DNA from: a virus
Direction: 5' to 3' (one strand)
DNA: 64,000 bases
Virus record (IMG/VR): IMGVR_UViG_3300032308_002010
Location: 62,001-126,000 of that record
Numbering within the stretch: the stretch's first letter is position 1; each line of letters opens with the position of its first letter. The translations under genes and the position numbers were made by a program. Of the stretch, positions 26,156 through 34,477 are shown in pieces. The notes beneath the pieces were generated by a model, which saw only the letters and a program-made list of their open reading frames with translations, was not told where the DNA came from and ran no database searches.

Positions 26156-26527
26156 TTACTTCCCTTTTAGTTGCGCGAGCTTGGACACAGACGAACTAAT
26201 ATCATCCTGTGTTTGGATCGTTTTGCCAAGTTCGAGTTGTTGCGTTTTTTGCAACTTGTCTGTGTTAATTTCGCCTACGTACTTACCCGTATCAATCTCG
26301 ATCTTTGCTTTACCTATTACGCTGTCTTTTTCTTTCATGGCTGCGCGCAACGTATTTGCCGCAGGAGCAACCGACGCCGGAGTATACTCGTGTTTCGTTG
26401 CGGGTCCGGCAAAACGCACAATCAGTAAATCTACGCGCCCAATCACGTAACCAAACGCAAAGCTGAAAAAAACACAGAGAAAAAGCGTAGAGTACGTCAG
26501 TGTCAGCATGTTTCGGGCTTGCGCCAT
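26156..26527 (-). CDS. Membrane-anchored partner encoded with the actin-like gene
   Basis: 123 residues. An N-terminal membrane helix (~10-35, YSTLFLCVFFSFAFGYVIG) is followed by a charged, coiled-coil-prone domain (~55-123, rich in Lys, Gln, Glu). An alternative start at residue 7 (26509) is possible. Only 2 bases separate its stop from the actin-like start, so the two are translationally coupled. A role as a membrane anchor or nucleator of the filament is inferred. Confidence 0.6.
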   Translation of the reverse strand: MAQARNMLTLTYSTLFLCVFFSFAFGYVIGRVDLLIVRFAGPATKHEYTPASVAPAANTLRAAMKEKDSVIGKAKIEIDTGKYVGEINTDKLQKTQQLELGKTIQTQDDISSSVSKLAQLKGK

Positions 26528-27207
26528 CCTCGGTGTGATTTAATACGCCCGGCGTTTACGCTACGCATGTGGCAGTCGCGCAGTCCGTTGTGCCGGCAAA
26601 AGTCCTTAAGATTGTGAATGATAACTAAATCGCCGTCGGGGTTGAGGAAGTTATACGTTTTGGAGTACTTCGCTCGAATGGCGTTGCGGCCGCGTGCGCG
26701 CAGCTCTTGCATGCGTTTTTCTGGAATAGCGTGCACGCCTGTTTTCATTTCTGCGGATTTTGTGCCGCCGATGCTTGCCCATTTCTGCCGCGTCGCCGGG
26801 TCCATACCAGCAAAGCCAGAACCACTATTTTGAGAGCGCTCTAGGGCTAGTTTGCGCTGGGCATCTGTGAGCAAAAATCGTCCGGCAGCGTTGCGATTGA
26901 GGCACATGTCCGGGCCTAGATACTTTGTGTCGGCATGTGCTGTTTTGATCAAAGCGGTTTCAGCTTTGGATAACTCCGTCGCGGCTTTTTTTGACTCTCT
27001 GCGATATTGCGCGTGCAACACGACTTTAATCGCGTCAGATTGATATTCAAGATGCGCGGAGTCGTTGTAATGCGCAAACGTAACCGGCGAGCCAAAATAC
27101 TGATGGTCGTCTTCCGGGCGGCGGTCCGTAATCCGCGAACCGTAATAAAATTTGTACCCCAGCGACGGGTACAAAATTACATACAGATAGTACCAGCGTT
27201 TACGCAT
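26503..27207 (-). CDS. GIY-YIG homing-type endonuclease with NUMOD-like domain
   Basis: 234 residues. The N-terminus 'YYLYVILYPSLGYKFYYGSR' then 'HQYFGS' fits a GIY-YIG nuclease (Y-x-Y ... YYGSR). The C-terminus (~185-234) 'NPDGDLVIIHNLKDFC ... MRSVNAGRIKSHRGW' matches NUMOD/IENR1 DNA-binding repeats of Seg-type phage homing enzymes. It is probably free-standing and mobile, as no intron boundary is seen nearby. It overlaps the end of the membrane-protein gene by 25 bases. Confidence 0.78.
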   Translation of the reverse strand: MRKRWYYLYVILYPSLGYKFYYGSRITDRRPEDDHQYFGSPVTFAHYNDSAHLEYQSDAIKVVLHAQYRRESKKAATELSKAETALIKTAHADTKYLGPDMCLNRNAAGRFLLTDAQRKLALERSQNSGSGFAGMDPATRQKWASIGGTKSAEMKTGVHAIPEKRMQELRARGRNAIRAKYSKTYNFLNPDGDLVIIHNLKDFCRHNGLRDCHMRSVNAGRIKSHRGWRKPETC

Positions 27208-27280
27208 ACACTGAATCCGTTCAGCGCGAGTTTTCAGCCAAATCCTTTTGACTGCCGGTGTTTTAATTCCCGGACTGGAA

Positions 27281-27505
27281 CTATTTTAACAATTTGTGCG
27301 CGATAGGCGGAACTACCATATATGTAAGCGCGATCGCAATTAACCACAAAATAGAGATTACAACGCGCCGAATACGCATGTTTGTATGCCAATAACGCGC
27401 CCTGATTTCGGCGGGGTCGTGCAGCTGCATAAGTCGCGCGTCGAAAGCAATCCGTTCTTCTTCAGTGCGGATTGGCCGCGGTTCCCAAGGCATATAGCGA
27501 CTCAC
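27281..27505 (-). CDS. Small membrane protein
   Basis: 74 residues. A charged N-terminal ~45 residues precede one membrane helix (VVISILWLIAIALTYMVVPPIA) near the C-terminus, giving a tail-anchor topology. The start overlaps the deaminase stop by 4 bases. Function unknown. Confidence 0.6.
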   Translation of the reverse strand: MSRYMPWEPRPIRTEEERIAFDARLMQLHDPAEIRARYWHTNMRIRRVVISILWLIAIALTYMVVPPIAHKLLK

Positions 27506-27990
27506 ACTTCAATTTGTTTTCCGTCGCGTAACACAAAGACGCCCAGCTTTTCTTCCAGCCGGCGATACACGACACCAGCCTCACGCAGCATCTCGTCGCC
27601 GCGGTCGCAGCTCTCTTGCCACGAACCGTGTGCTGGTACATGCGCGAGCCCGATCACTTCGGTAATCCCCGCGCAGATAATTGCGCGCGCACAATCAGCG
27701 CAGGCAAACCACGGGCAGTACAGCGTGGCGTGCTTTGTCGGCATTCCCATCTTAGCCGCGTGATAAATAACATTACGCTCGGCATGCTCGATGTAGGCGT
27801 ATTTCAGCGGACGCTGCAGCCGCGCATCATTCTTTTTGACGTTAGCTGGCAGGCAGTTGGCGGCAGAGATAATGTCGCCACGCGGCGTCACCAGCACAGC
27901 GCCATTCTGGGTATGAATATCGTCGGCCTGCGTGGTTGCGACGTGGCAGGCAATACGTAGATAAAACAACGGGTCGACAGCGTTTGGCAT
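27502..27990 (-). CDS. dCMP/cytidine deaminase-like enzyme
   Basis: 162 residues from ATG 27990. The frame runs on upstream to 28143 through a hairpin-rich leader and lacks a ribosome site there. The zinc deaminase signature is present: 'HAERNVIYHAAK' (His 69, catalytic Glu 71) and 'PWFACADCARAI' (Cys 97, Cys 100). This is the dCMP/cytidine deaminase family, which makes dUMP for thymidylate synthesis in many phages. Pairs functionally with the thymidine kinase at 58503..59111. Substrate (dCMP or other) is inferred. Confidence 0.85.
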   Translation of the reverse strand: MPNAVDPLFYLRIACHVATTQADDIHTQNGAVLVTPRGDIISAANCLPANVKKNDARLQRPLKYAYIEHAERNVIYHAAKMGMPTKHATLYCPWFACADCARAIICAGITEVIGLAHVPAHGSWQESCDRGDEMLREAGVVYRRLEEKLGVFVLRDGKQIEV

Positions 27991-28260
27991 AGTTGTAATA
28001 AGACGCGGGCTGAATACTGGCAGCAGGACCGCTCGTGTCCCGCTTATGCTCGTGTAACGTTGGGGCGAAGGAGGCGCTTGGAAACGTTTGAAACCCGACA
28101 ACCAGTATTCGGCACCACGGCTAACCAAGTGCAGTGCGAACACCGGGAGGACAACCGGTGTTCTGCGGCGTCACGTCCGGGCTGGCGCAGAACGGACGGG
28201 AGTGATCCGTTCGCAGCGCATTCCGGCCACCATGCCGCAACTCTCCCGCATGTATGTATC
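27991..28260 (-). promoter_or_regulatory. Structured 5' leader of the deaminase gene
   Basis: About 270 bases without a convincing gene between the ferritin-like and deaminase genes. A 9-bp perfect hairpin (28138-28146 with 28155-28163, GAACACCGG/CCGGTGTTC), an AACGGA/TCCGTT hairpin with flanking GCGC pairs (~28184-28225) and other GC-rich pairings give a folded leader. It could be a regulatory 5' UTR or a separate small RNA. No known riboswitch recognised. Confidence 0.4.
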
Positions 28261-28267
28261 TGTTGAC

Positions 28268-28708
28268 TTATAAGTCACCCATAATCCGGCGCATCTTTTC
28301 GCAGTCTTCGTAGCTGTCTTCCAGCTGATTTTCATAGAAGATCGTGAGGTACGCGGCCACAGTGGGATGTGCGCCAGCCAACGCGTCCAGCTCGTTAATA
28401 CGCTTGGCGTAGTTATCGGCCACGGCGGTTTCTAGCTGAATCGCGTGGGCCAAGATGTCACTGATATTCGTGTACTTCGGAAAACTGTGGCCGTCAGACG
28501 TGGGCATCTCATAGTTCAACCCAAACAAGCGATGCGTGAACTGCAGGACATGCTCTAACTCGCCCTTAGCCGCTTCGTGCAGAAACTCTCTGTACTCTTC
28601 GGCGTGCAGGCCCGTCACGGCACCAGCGTGATACAGGTAGAACTGCAGATGTGTCCACTCGTTGCGCAAATCGGCGTTCATCTTCTCAACGAATTCTGAC
28701 AGAGTCAT
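28268..28708 (-). CDS. Ferritin-like (bacterioferritin-type) protein
   Basis: 146 residues, four-helix pattern. Possible diiron ligands appear as 'LRNEWTHLQFY' (Glu 17), 'ELEHVLQF' (Glu 50/52, His 53), 'QLETAVADNY' (Glu 93) and 'ENQLEDSYED' (~126-130). Length is close to small bacterioferritin/Dps-type proteins. It could protect DNA from oxidation or store iron. The start overlaps the methyltransferase stop as ATGA. Strong ribosome site AAGGAGCAG. Confidence 0.75.
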   Translation of the reverse strand: MTLSEFVEKMNADLRNEWTHLQFYLYHAGAVTGLHAEEYREFLHEAAKGELEHVLQFTHRLFGLNYEMPTSDGHSFPKYTNISDILAHAIQLETAVADNYAKRINELDALAGAHPTVAAYLTIFYENQLEDSYEDCEKMRRIMGDL

Positions 28709-29232
28709 AACAACTGCTCCTTTAAGTATGCCGCCAACCGTTCGGCCTGCGGTATTTCTTCTTTGACAATCTGGTCGAAGCAGACCGCGCCGTACTGCCG
28801 AAAGATCTGCACGTTATTTACGAACCAGCCCATATGGTACCCCTGCCGCATAAAGTTGCAAAGGTGATTTGTCGCCTCTTCGTCGTACACGTAGTTGTGG
28901 CAGCCGAACTTGTGCGCCCAGTATTCACGCGGCTGGCAATTAATGTGTCCGTGCCCGCCCTGTCCGGGTTGCGCGGCGCTAAAAATAACTGTCGGCGCCG
29001 TGTTGACTAACTTCTGTACAAACGCGTCGGCAAGCTCTGGATTGATGTGCTCGGCAACTTCGAGACACAAGCAGATATCATAATTTCGATACATGTCGAA
29101 CTGCGCGTCGAATACGCTGAGTTTGTCGTGCGGGCAGCGCGGATCAGGGTCAACTCCATCTACGGTAAACCCGGCGGCGCGGAGGGCGTCGACATAGATA
29201 CCGGGGCCGCAACCGACGTCAAGAACGCGCAT
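28705..29232 (-). CDS. Class I SAM-dependent methyltransferase
   Basis: 175 residues from ATG 29232 (a GTG three codons earlier is possible). SAM-binding motif I 'VLDVGCGPGIYVDALRAAG' and acidic motif II 'VDGVDPDPRC' are clear. 'DICLCLEVAEHI' follows. It resembles Ubi/Coq or Methyltransf_11/23-type small-molecule methylases more than DNA methylases, as no NPPY/DPPY motif is visible. Target could be a cell-wall sugar, nucleotide or protein. It overlaps the PD-(D/E)XK-like gene by 14 bases. Confidence 0.8.
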   Translation of the reverse strand: MRVLDVGCGPGIYVDALRAAGFTVDGVDPDPRCPHDKLSVFDAQFDMYRNYDICLCLEVAEHINPELADAFVQKLVNTAPTVIFSAAQPGQGGHGHINCQPREYWAHKFGCHNYVYDEEATNHLCNFMRQGYHMGWFVNNVQIFRQYGAVCFDQIVKEEIPQAERLAAYLKEQLL

Positions 29233-29833
29233 TGAAGTCACCAGCAGCGAGAGCGTGTAATCCAGCTAAATCGGCGGGCGGGGCGCGCATCTTAGATACC
29301 GGCGCATTCCAACAATCCCACTTGTATTTCCAACCGTTTTGGCTCGTGGGATCGACGTCGCCTTTGCTGCCGAACGTAGCGATATCAAAAAACTTCGCCT
29401 TGGGCATGAAACCCAGCAGCCACGCCCGCTCGCAGTCTTTGTGAATGCGGGCGAAGCAGTACCAGTCGCAAAGCTGTCGGATGTTCGCGTCGCAGACCGT
29501 GCAGTTATAGAACCCGCGCGGCGTCTCAGCGTAATTCTGCAGCTTCGTTTTGACGTCTATGCGCCCCAAGATCTGGTCGCGCAGATCCCAGTGATATATG
29601 TCGTCGCCAAGCGAGCGTTCCCACTGTTGCGCGTAGAAGTCGTGCACAACTTCCTCGCCCAAGAGGCCCGTAAACACACCGTAGCCGGCGCGGATCGAGT
29701 CGTTTAAATGTGCGCGGCCATACTTTGACAGCAGCCGCTTTTCCATCTCATCCACCCGCGCGAGCGCCCGTTCTAGCTGCGCATCGGTAATGGGCACTTC
29801 AATAACATGCTGCGTTAATACAGCAGAAGTCAT
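29219..29833 (-). CDS. PD-(D/E)XK-like hypothetical nuclease
   Basis: 204 residues from ATG 29833 after AAAGGACGCGT. The frame extends upstream to 29890 without a ribosome site. 'GLLGEEVVHDFY' followed by 'YHWDLRDQILGRIDVKTK' fits the E...(P)D-x(n)-(D/E)xK core of restriction-like nucleases: Glu, Asp and 'DVKTK'. A 'CTVCDANIRQLCDWYC' Cys cluster may bind zinc. Adjacent to a methyltransferase gene, but they need not form a restriction system. The nuclease call is tentative. Confidence 0.6.
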   Translation of the reverse strand: MTSAVLTQHVIEVPITDAQLERALARVDEMEKRLLSKYGRAHLNDSIRAGYGVFTGLLGEEVVHDFYAQQWERSLGDDIYHWDLRDQILGRIDVKTKLQNYAETPRGFYNCTVCDANIRQLCDWYCFARIHKDCERAWLLGFMPKAKFFDIATFGSKGDVDPTSQNGWKYKWDCWNAPVSKMRAPPADLAGLHALAAGDFNARS

Positions 29834-29894
29834 ACGCGTCCTTTCACTTCGGGGTGGGCGAAGTGTAACGCGCATGTTCAATACACGCAATACG

Positions 29895-30602
29895 CTATAG
29901 CTTTTTTAAGATAGCGGCGACCAGCGGATGGCGCACGACATCACTGTGGGCAAACTGCACAACATCAATCCCCGACACGCCCTTGAGTTTATTCACTACT
30001 TCGTTCATGGGCGGCGGCGAAATCGGCAAGTCTGTCTGCTGGGGATCGCCCGTGACAATGATCTTTGAGTTCTGCCCAAAGCGCGAAAGAAACAGCTTGA
30101 ACTGCGTATACGTGGCGTTCTGGGCCTCGTCAAATACGCAGATACTGTCGTTGAACGTCCGGCCGCGTAGATAACATAACGGCGCCAGCACCACCGCTCT
30201 GTTGACAAACTCACGCTTGGGGCCAATTTTGCCCAAGAGCACATCCATGGTGTCGTACAGCGGCTGCATGTACGGATTGACCTTCTCGCCAAACGAACCG
30301 GGGAGATAACCAAGCTTTTCGCCGGCGTCTACGATCGGCCGGGTGAGCACGATAGATTCAGCGCGCTTGGCCAATATTTCATTGATAGCAAAAGCCATTG
30401 CCAGAAACGTCTTGCCCGAGCCAGCAGAGCCGAGCAGAAACGTGATGTCATTATCGTGCAGCGTTTTCCACGCCCGTCGCTGCGCTTCGGTGCGCCATTC
30501 GATTTCGCACGGCGTTAATAATGCTTTTGCTTTTTCCTGTTGGTCCTGTCGTTTCTTCGATTTCTTCTCGGCTCGCCGCACATTCCGTTGCTTGGGCGCC
30601 AT
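29895..30602 (-). CDS. phoH: PhoH-like P-loop ATPase
   Basis: 235 residues. Walker A 'GSAGSGKTFLAMAFA' (~58-72), Walker B 'DSICVFDEAQNAT', a downstream 'KIIVTGDPQQTDLP' (motif III-like) and 'VVRHPLVAAIL' at the end are the standard PhoH set. The N-terminus is Lys/Arg-rich. PhoH proteins are very common in phages. They are ATPases probably acting on RNA, but their role in infection is not settled. Confidence 0.92.
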   Translation of the reverse strand: MAPKQRNVRRAEKKSKKRQDQQEKAKALLTPCEIEWRTEAQRRAWKTLHDNDITFLLGSAGSGKTFLAMAFAINEILAKRAESIVLTRPIVDAGEKLGYLPGSFGEKVNPYMQPLYDTMDVLLGKIGPKREFVNRAVVLAPLCYLRGRTFNDSICVFDEAQNATYTQFKLFLSRFGQNSKIIVTGDPQQTDLPISPPPMNEVVNKLKGVSGIDVVQFAHSDVVRHPLVAAILKKL

Positions 30603-30643
30603 AAAGACTCGCTTTCAGGTTGTGTTACTCAGGTGCTCTTACC

Positions 30644-32581
30644 TCACAGACTCGCGGTCGGTGTTACGCGACCTGACTGCCGCGGCTTTGCGCGGTTCTG
30701 ATTCTGCACGATAGGCGACCGGAACTGCATCTGTACAGGTGATTGAAGCTGCGGTTGACCAGCGCCGTAGTACGCCGCAGCGCCGACGGCCGGCAGCGCT
30801 AACGCCGAATGTCGACCGGCGAGTTGACCCGCCTGACCTATAGCGCTTGTTGCCGCGCCAGCAGCTGCGCCAGCTGTGCCCATCATATTGCCAACAGCGT
30901 TCAACGTCGGCCGGTTGGGCGCGGCGTTAATAAGGCGCGTGCTCTGCTGCGCCACAGTGTCGCCCACAGTCGTAGCCGCGCGGCCCGCGCCGCCTACCAG
31001 TCCACGCGCACCAGCAGCCAGTCCGCGAGCGCCAGCAGCTAATCCGCGCGCAGCGAGGCCGCCAAACGCCTGTAACGCGTTTGCGTTTTTGCTGGCGCAC
31101 GCTGAGCCGGCAGCCGCAGCTAGCATTGGTAGTTTTTTCTTTACAACCGGTTTTGGCGCCGGCTTTGGCAGCGGCTGCTGAGCCTGAAACGGCACGGCCG
31201 CCGACTTTGCCACGGGTTGCTGCGCGTTGGTCGCGTCAGTTGCGACGGGCATCGCGGCTGGTCGCTGCTTGTCGTCGATCGGCTTACTTGTGCCACGAGA
31301 ACACGGCGTGCAACTCATCTCGGTCTTGCCGCGGGGCGCACTGGAGCCAGCTTTCTTTTCTTTCTTCTTCTTACTGCCAACGGGGCGGCACGAGTTGTTG
31401 CTGTACGGCTTCTTGCCCGGTACCGGTTCGTAGCCTTTCCAGCACCGACCAGCCATCTTACCGAACTCAAACGCCGAACCCTGCTTCACACCAGTCAGGC
31501 TCGCGTTCTGCAGCTGCGGCATGAGCTGTTCAATGATATTTTTATTGTGTGTTAGAAAGTCGTACATCTGTCTCCCCTGATCGCTAGACATATTGGGATC
31601 TCGGCCCATCAACATCGTGGTGCCGAACTCCGGGCTGAGCTGCCCGAGCGCATTAATTTGATCCATAGGGTTGCCGCCCTTGCCGCCGCCCATCATGCCG
31701 TAAAGAGCATTCGCGCCTTGGCCAACCATGCGGCGCGGGCCGTCGCCGAACATGCCGGCTCCAGCTGCCCCCAGACCAGCCGCACCCAAACCAAGCGCGC
31801 CCATTGCGCCGCCCATGCCATAATTTCCGCGGCCGCCCATAAACGCGCCAGCTAGCGCTAAGGGAACGCCGGCACCAATAGCGTAGCGAGCTTCAGTCGG
31901 CAGGCTGTTCCACATACCCATCAAGCCGCCATTCGCTGCGGCGGCCTGCGGATTTGCCTCGCCCTGCTGCTGCGCCATCGCCTGTGTCGCCGATTGTTGA
32001 TTCGCAAGCGTATCGGGTGTCGGCTCTGCGCCGCCGCCAACTAAACCCGTAGCCCGCGCACCGCCGTACATCGCACCGGCGCCAGTCGCGACGTTCAGCG
32101 GGTTGAGCTTGTCGCCCACAGGGCTTGTACCGAACATGCGGCCAGCTTCTGTCTGCACAGGACGCACAATACGGTCACCGAGCTTGCCGCCAGTAGCAGC
32201 AGCGCGGTTTGGGCCGTTCATAGCGTAGCGCGCGGCGTCGTCGGCGTAGTTCAGCCCTTGGCGCGTGGCGTCTTGCGCCACTTGGCCAACGCTCCCGACA
32301 AACTTAGTCGCATCAACAGCTTTGTTTGCGATCGTTTTGCCGGCACCGCTAATACGGTTTCCAACAGCGTCGTCCGCATTTTGTAAACCTTTTGCGGCGC
32401 CAGCGAGTACGGGTTTGGCCTTTTCAACGCCTTTTGTGACCAGCTGTTTGGCGGCAGGAAGCGCGCGCGTCGTGGCGTAATTGGCTGCTGCGCCGAGCAT
32501 ATTTTTAACGCCCGCGCCGACGTTGGCGTCTTTTTCAACTGTGTTTGCGATCAGAGCGCCAAACTGTTGTGTGTTATTCAT
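30644..32581 (-). CDS. Large Gly/Ala-rich virion protein with 'EFG' tags and CWKGYEPVPG motif
   Basis: 645 residues, very rich in Ala, Gly, Gln and Pro with several glycine-zipper helices. The N-terminus 'MNNTQQFGALIANTVEKDA' and an internal 'SAFEFGKMAGRC' (~369-380) share the EFG-type tag of neighbouring genes. Immediately after comes 'CWKGYEPVPGKKPYSNNSC' then KKKKEKK, a short motif I recall from virion proteins of large viruses. Likely an internal or capsid-associated virion protein. Low complexity limits any functional call. Confidence 0.7.
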   Translation of the reverse strand: MNNTQQFGALIANTVEKDANVGAGVKNMLGAAANYATTRALPAAKQLVTKGVEKAKPVLAGAAKGLQNADDAVGNRISGAGKTIANKAVDATKFVGSVGQVAQDATRQGLNYADDAARYAMNGPNRAAATGGKLGDRIVRPVQTEAGRMFGTSPVGDKLNPLNVATGAGAMYGGARATGLVGGGAEPTPDTLANQQSATQAMAQQQGEANPQAAAANGGLMGMWNSLPTEARYAIGAGVPLALAGAFMGGRGNYGMGGAMGALGLGAAGLGAAGAGMFGDGPRRMVGQGANALYGMMGGGKGGNPMDQINALGQLSPEFGTTMLMGRDPNMSSDQGRQMYDFLTHNKNIIEQLMPQLQNASLTGVKQGSAFEFGKMAGRCWKGYEPVPGKKPYSNNSCRPVGSKKKKEKKAGSSAPRGKTEMSCTPCSRGTSKPIDDKQRPAAMPVATDATNAQQPVAKSAAVPFQAQQPLPKPAPKPVVKKKLPMLAAAAGSACASKNANALQAFGGLAARGLAAGARGLAAGARGLVGGAGRAATTVGDTVAQQSTRLINAAPNRPTLNAVGNMMGTAGAAAGAATSAIGQAGQLAGRHSALALPAVGAAAYYGAGQPQLQSPVQMQFRSPIVQNQNRAKPRQSGRVTPTASL

Positions 32582-32636
32582 AGCCTGTAGTTCCTACCGT
32601 AAAAAGTGTGCGGAGACGGTTTGCGACGCGAGCGGA

Positions 32637-33218
32637 CTACCACTCCAGCTCCACCGGCCGACGTGTCCTGTAGTTAACATCAAAATCAATCGGCGACTGG
32701 AACTTCACGCCGGGCAGCGGCAGCTTCGGCGCGACAGAAGCCGTACCACCAAGTAACCCAGCTGCTACGAGTGACGGCACGCCATAAGAAGTTTCGGCCA
32801 GCTGCGATAGGCCGCGGCCGCCAGCCTGTAACGCTTTGCCCGCGAAGTCTGTGACTTGGCCGACACCACGCGTTGCCCGACCAGCCGCGCGGCCGCCAAA
32901 GCCCAGCGCGGACATCACGTCACCGTACATGCCGGTGTTCTTGGCGCCGTGATCGAGCACTGTTTTGCCGCCCTTCATGACTTCGCGGCCGAAGCCCTTG
33001 GCTAACCCAGCGGCGCCGCTTGTAGCTTGGCCAGCACCTTCAATTCCGCCGCCAAAACCACGTATGAGATGCTTAGCGCCCTGATTGATCGTCTTGGCGC
33101 CGGTCGCCACGCCGCGGCCAGCTTGCGCAAGCCGGGCAAAGATCGCGCCCATGTTGACGCTTGGCGCGGCAGATTTTTCCAGCTGCCCAACGCTGTATCC
33201 AAACTCAAATGGAGTCAT
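32637..33218 (-). CDS. Virion-like protein with N-terminal EFG tag
   Basis: 193 residues from ATG 33218, chosen for AAAGGA 7-8 bases upstream and because the N-terminus then reads 'MTPFEFGYSVGQLEKSA', almost the same as the next gene's. The rest is Gly/Ala-rich with amphipathic helices ('GRGVATGAKTINQGAKHLIRG') and ends 'KFQSPIDFDVNYRTRRPVEL'. Probably a virion protein of the same tagged set. The frame is open to 33320 without a ribosome site. Confidence 0.72.
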   Translation of the reverse strand: MTPFEFGYSVGQLEKSAAPSVNMGAIFARLAQAGRGVATGAKTINQGAKHLIRGFGGGIEGAGQATSGAAGLAKGFGREVMKGGKTVLDHGAKNTGMYGDVMSALGFGGRAAGRATRGVGQVTDFAGKALQAGGRGLSQLAETSYGVPSLVAAGLLGGTASVAPKLPLPGVKFQSPIDFDVNYRTRRPVELEW

Positions 33219-33249
33219 GTGCCAGTCCTTTGTTATGAAAATGCGTGTT

Positions 33250-33897
33250 TTACCACTTGAACGGTTGCACGCCGGGCGCTTGCAGCTGCTGCGCGCCAAT
33301 TTGCGCCGCGCTGCTTTCAACCGGTTGAGAGCCCATCGTCATGCCCACGGTGTTAATCGGATTGCGAATCATGGCGTTGCCAAGCGATTTTACAGGATTC
33401 ATTGGCACAGACATCGGGCCCATCTGTTTCCAGCTCGTTTGCATCTGCGGAATGTGCTTTTGAATGCCCTGCGACATCGTGGTGTTTATGTTATTTGCGG
33501 CGCGATTTGCGGCTACCATGCCGCGGCTTAACGCCTGCGCGCCATCGGCTGCGGCGCCCAGACCCTTGCCGACAGTCTGCGCTACGCGGCCACCACCGGC
33601 TAAGGCACGACTGCCGCGAAGCAGGCCCTTCGCGGCTCCCGTAGCCAGCGCAGCTCCCGGAATGAGGCCCAGCGCCATCATGCCGGCAGAGCCCAGCGAG
33701 CCAAGCACGTTGCCCTGACTAACGTTGTGGTACAGGTCTTGAGCGGATTGAACGGAGCCTAATCCCGGCACAAAGTAACCCAATCCGCGCGCGAGCGTGT
33801 TTTCTTGATTCAGCGGATTAAAACCGCCAAGGCTTGGGCCCAACGCCTGCTTTTCAATATGCGCCCCGACACTGTAGCCAAACTCGTATGGGCGCAT
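33250..33897 (-). CDS. Virion-like protein with N-terminal EFG tag (paralog)
   Basis: 215 residues from ATG 33897 after TCGGAG. The N-terminus 'MRPYEFGYSVGAHIEKQA' is a near copy of the tag in 32637..33218. Gly/Ala-rich helices follow, with 'GYFVPGLGSVQSAQDLYHN' and a glycine-zipper segment ~80-100. The C-terminus is Met/Gln/Pro-rich and ends 'QLQAPGVQPFKW', again like its neighbour. Likely duplicated virion genes. Confidence 0.72.
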   Translation of the reverse strand: MRPYEFGYSVGAHIEKQALGPSLGGFNPLNQENTLARGLGYFVPGLGSVQSAQDLYHNVSQGNVLGSLGSAGMMALGLIPGAALATGAAKGLLRGSRALAGGGRVAQTVGKGLGAAADGAQALSRGMVAANRAANNINTTMSQGIQKHIPQMQTSWKQMGPMSVPMNPVKSLGNAMIRNPINTVGMTMGSQPVESSAAQIGAQQLQAPGVQPFKW

Positions 33898-33926
33898 GTG
33901 TAACTCCGACAGCTGACGATAGTTTA

Positions 33927-34463
33927 TTATTTCGTGGCGCATTCCCGGCCGCAACGAAACACCAGCGAATAGCGGGTGCCCGTGACCGGAAGTATTTCAT
34001 GGTTCCAATTGTAGCGAATTTCGTCGCGCAGTTGTACAAGGCTTCGGGGCGGCAGCTCTACGGAAAACGCACGCTGCTCTAGTGTAAACACCATCGTGGC
34101 CGGCGTAAGCAGGCTTAATACGGTAATTACAGCGCCGCCTTCGGGGAGATCAACGTGGGGTTTGATCACCTGTTTTTCCAGATATTGATTGAGTGTGATC
34201 GAGTCCGGGCGCTGTTCCACCAGTTTTTGCGTCACAAGCCGGTCTAGCAAAAACTGAAAATGTTCTGGAATCTTGTCCGACAAAATATCATTGGGGTACG
34301 GAACTGAAGAACCCCAGCGCTGAATAACATTTCGCGTCTTGGCGTGTCGGCGGGCGTGGCCTGTTGGAATACCCGCTTCGATGTGGGCGAGTAGCGTGCG
34401 CTCTTCAACGGGCGATAAAAACTCATCCAATAGCGTAAGCGTACGGACATCAGGTGGAGTCAT
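33927..34463 (-). CDS. AlkB-like 2-oxoglutarate/Fe(II) dioxygenase
   Basis: 178 residues. Iron ligands fit HxD...H: His 103 and Asp 105 in 'LNQYLEKQVIKPHVDLP', His 155 in 'YNWNHEIL'. The 2-oxoglutarate-binding Arg is in 'TGTRYSLVFR' (Arg 164/170). The 'NQY....I..HvD' pattern is typical of AlkB/ALKBH DNA or RNA demethylases. It may repair methylated phage nucleic acid or edit bases. Adjacent genes are an HNH nuclease and an EFG-tagged protein. Confidence 0.83.
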   Translation of the reverse strand: MTPPDVRTLTLLDEFLSPVEERTLLAHIEAGIPTGHARRHAKTRNVIQRWGSSVPYPNDILSDKIPEHFQFLLDRLVTQKLVEQRPDSITLNQYLEKQVIKPHVDLPEGGAVITVLSLLTPATMVFTLEQRAFSVELPPRSLVQLRDEIRYNWNHEILPVTGTRYSLVFRCGRECATK

Positions 34464-34477
34464 GCCGGACGCTCATT

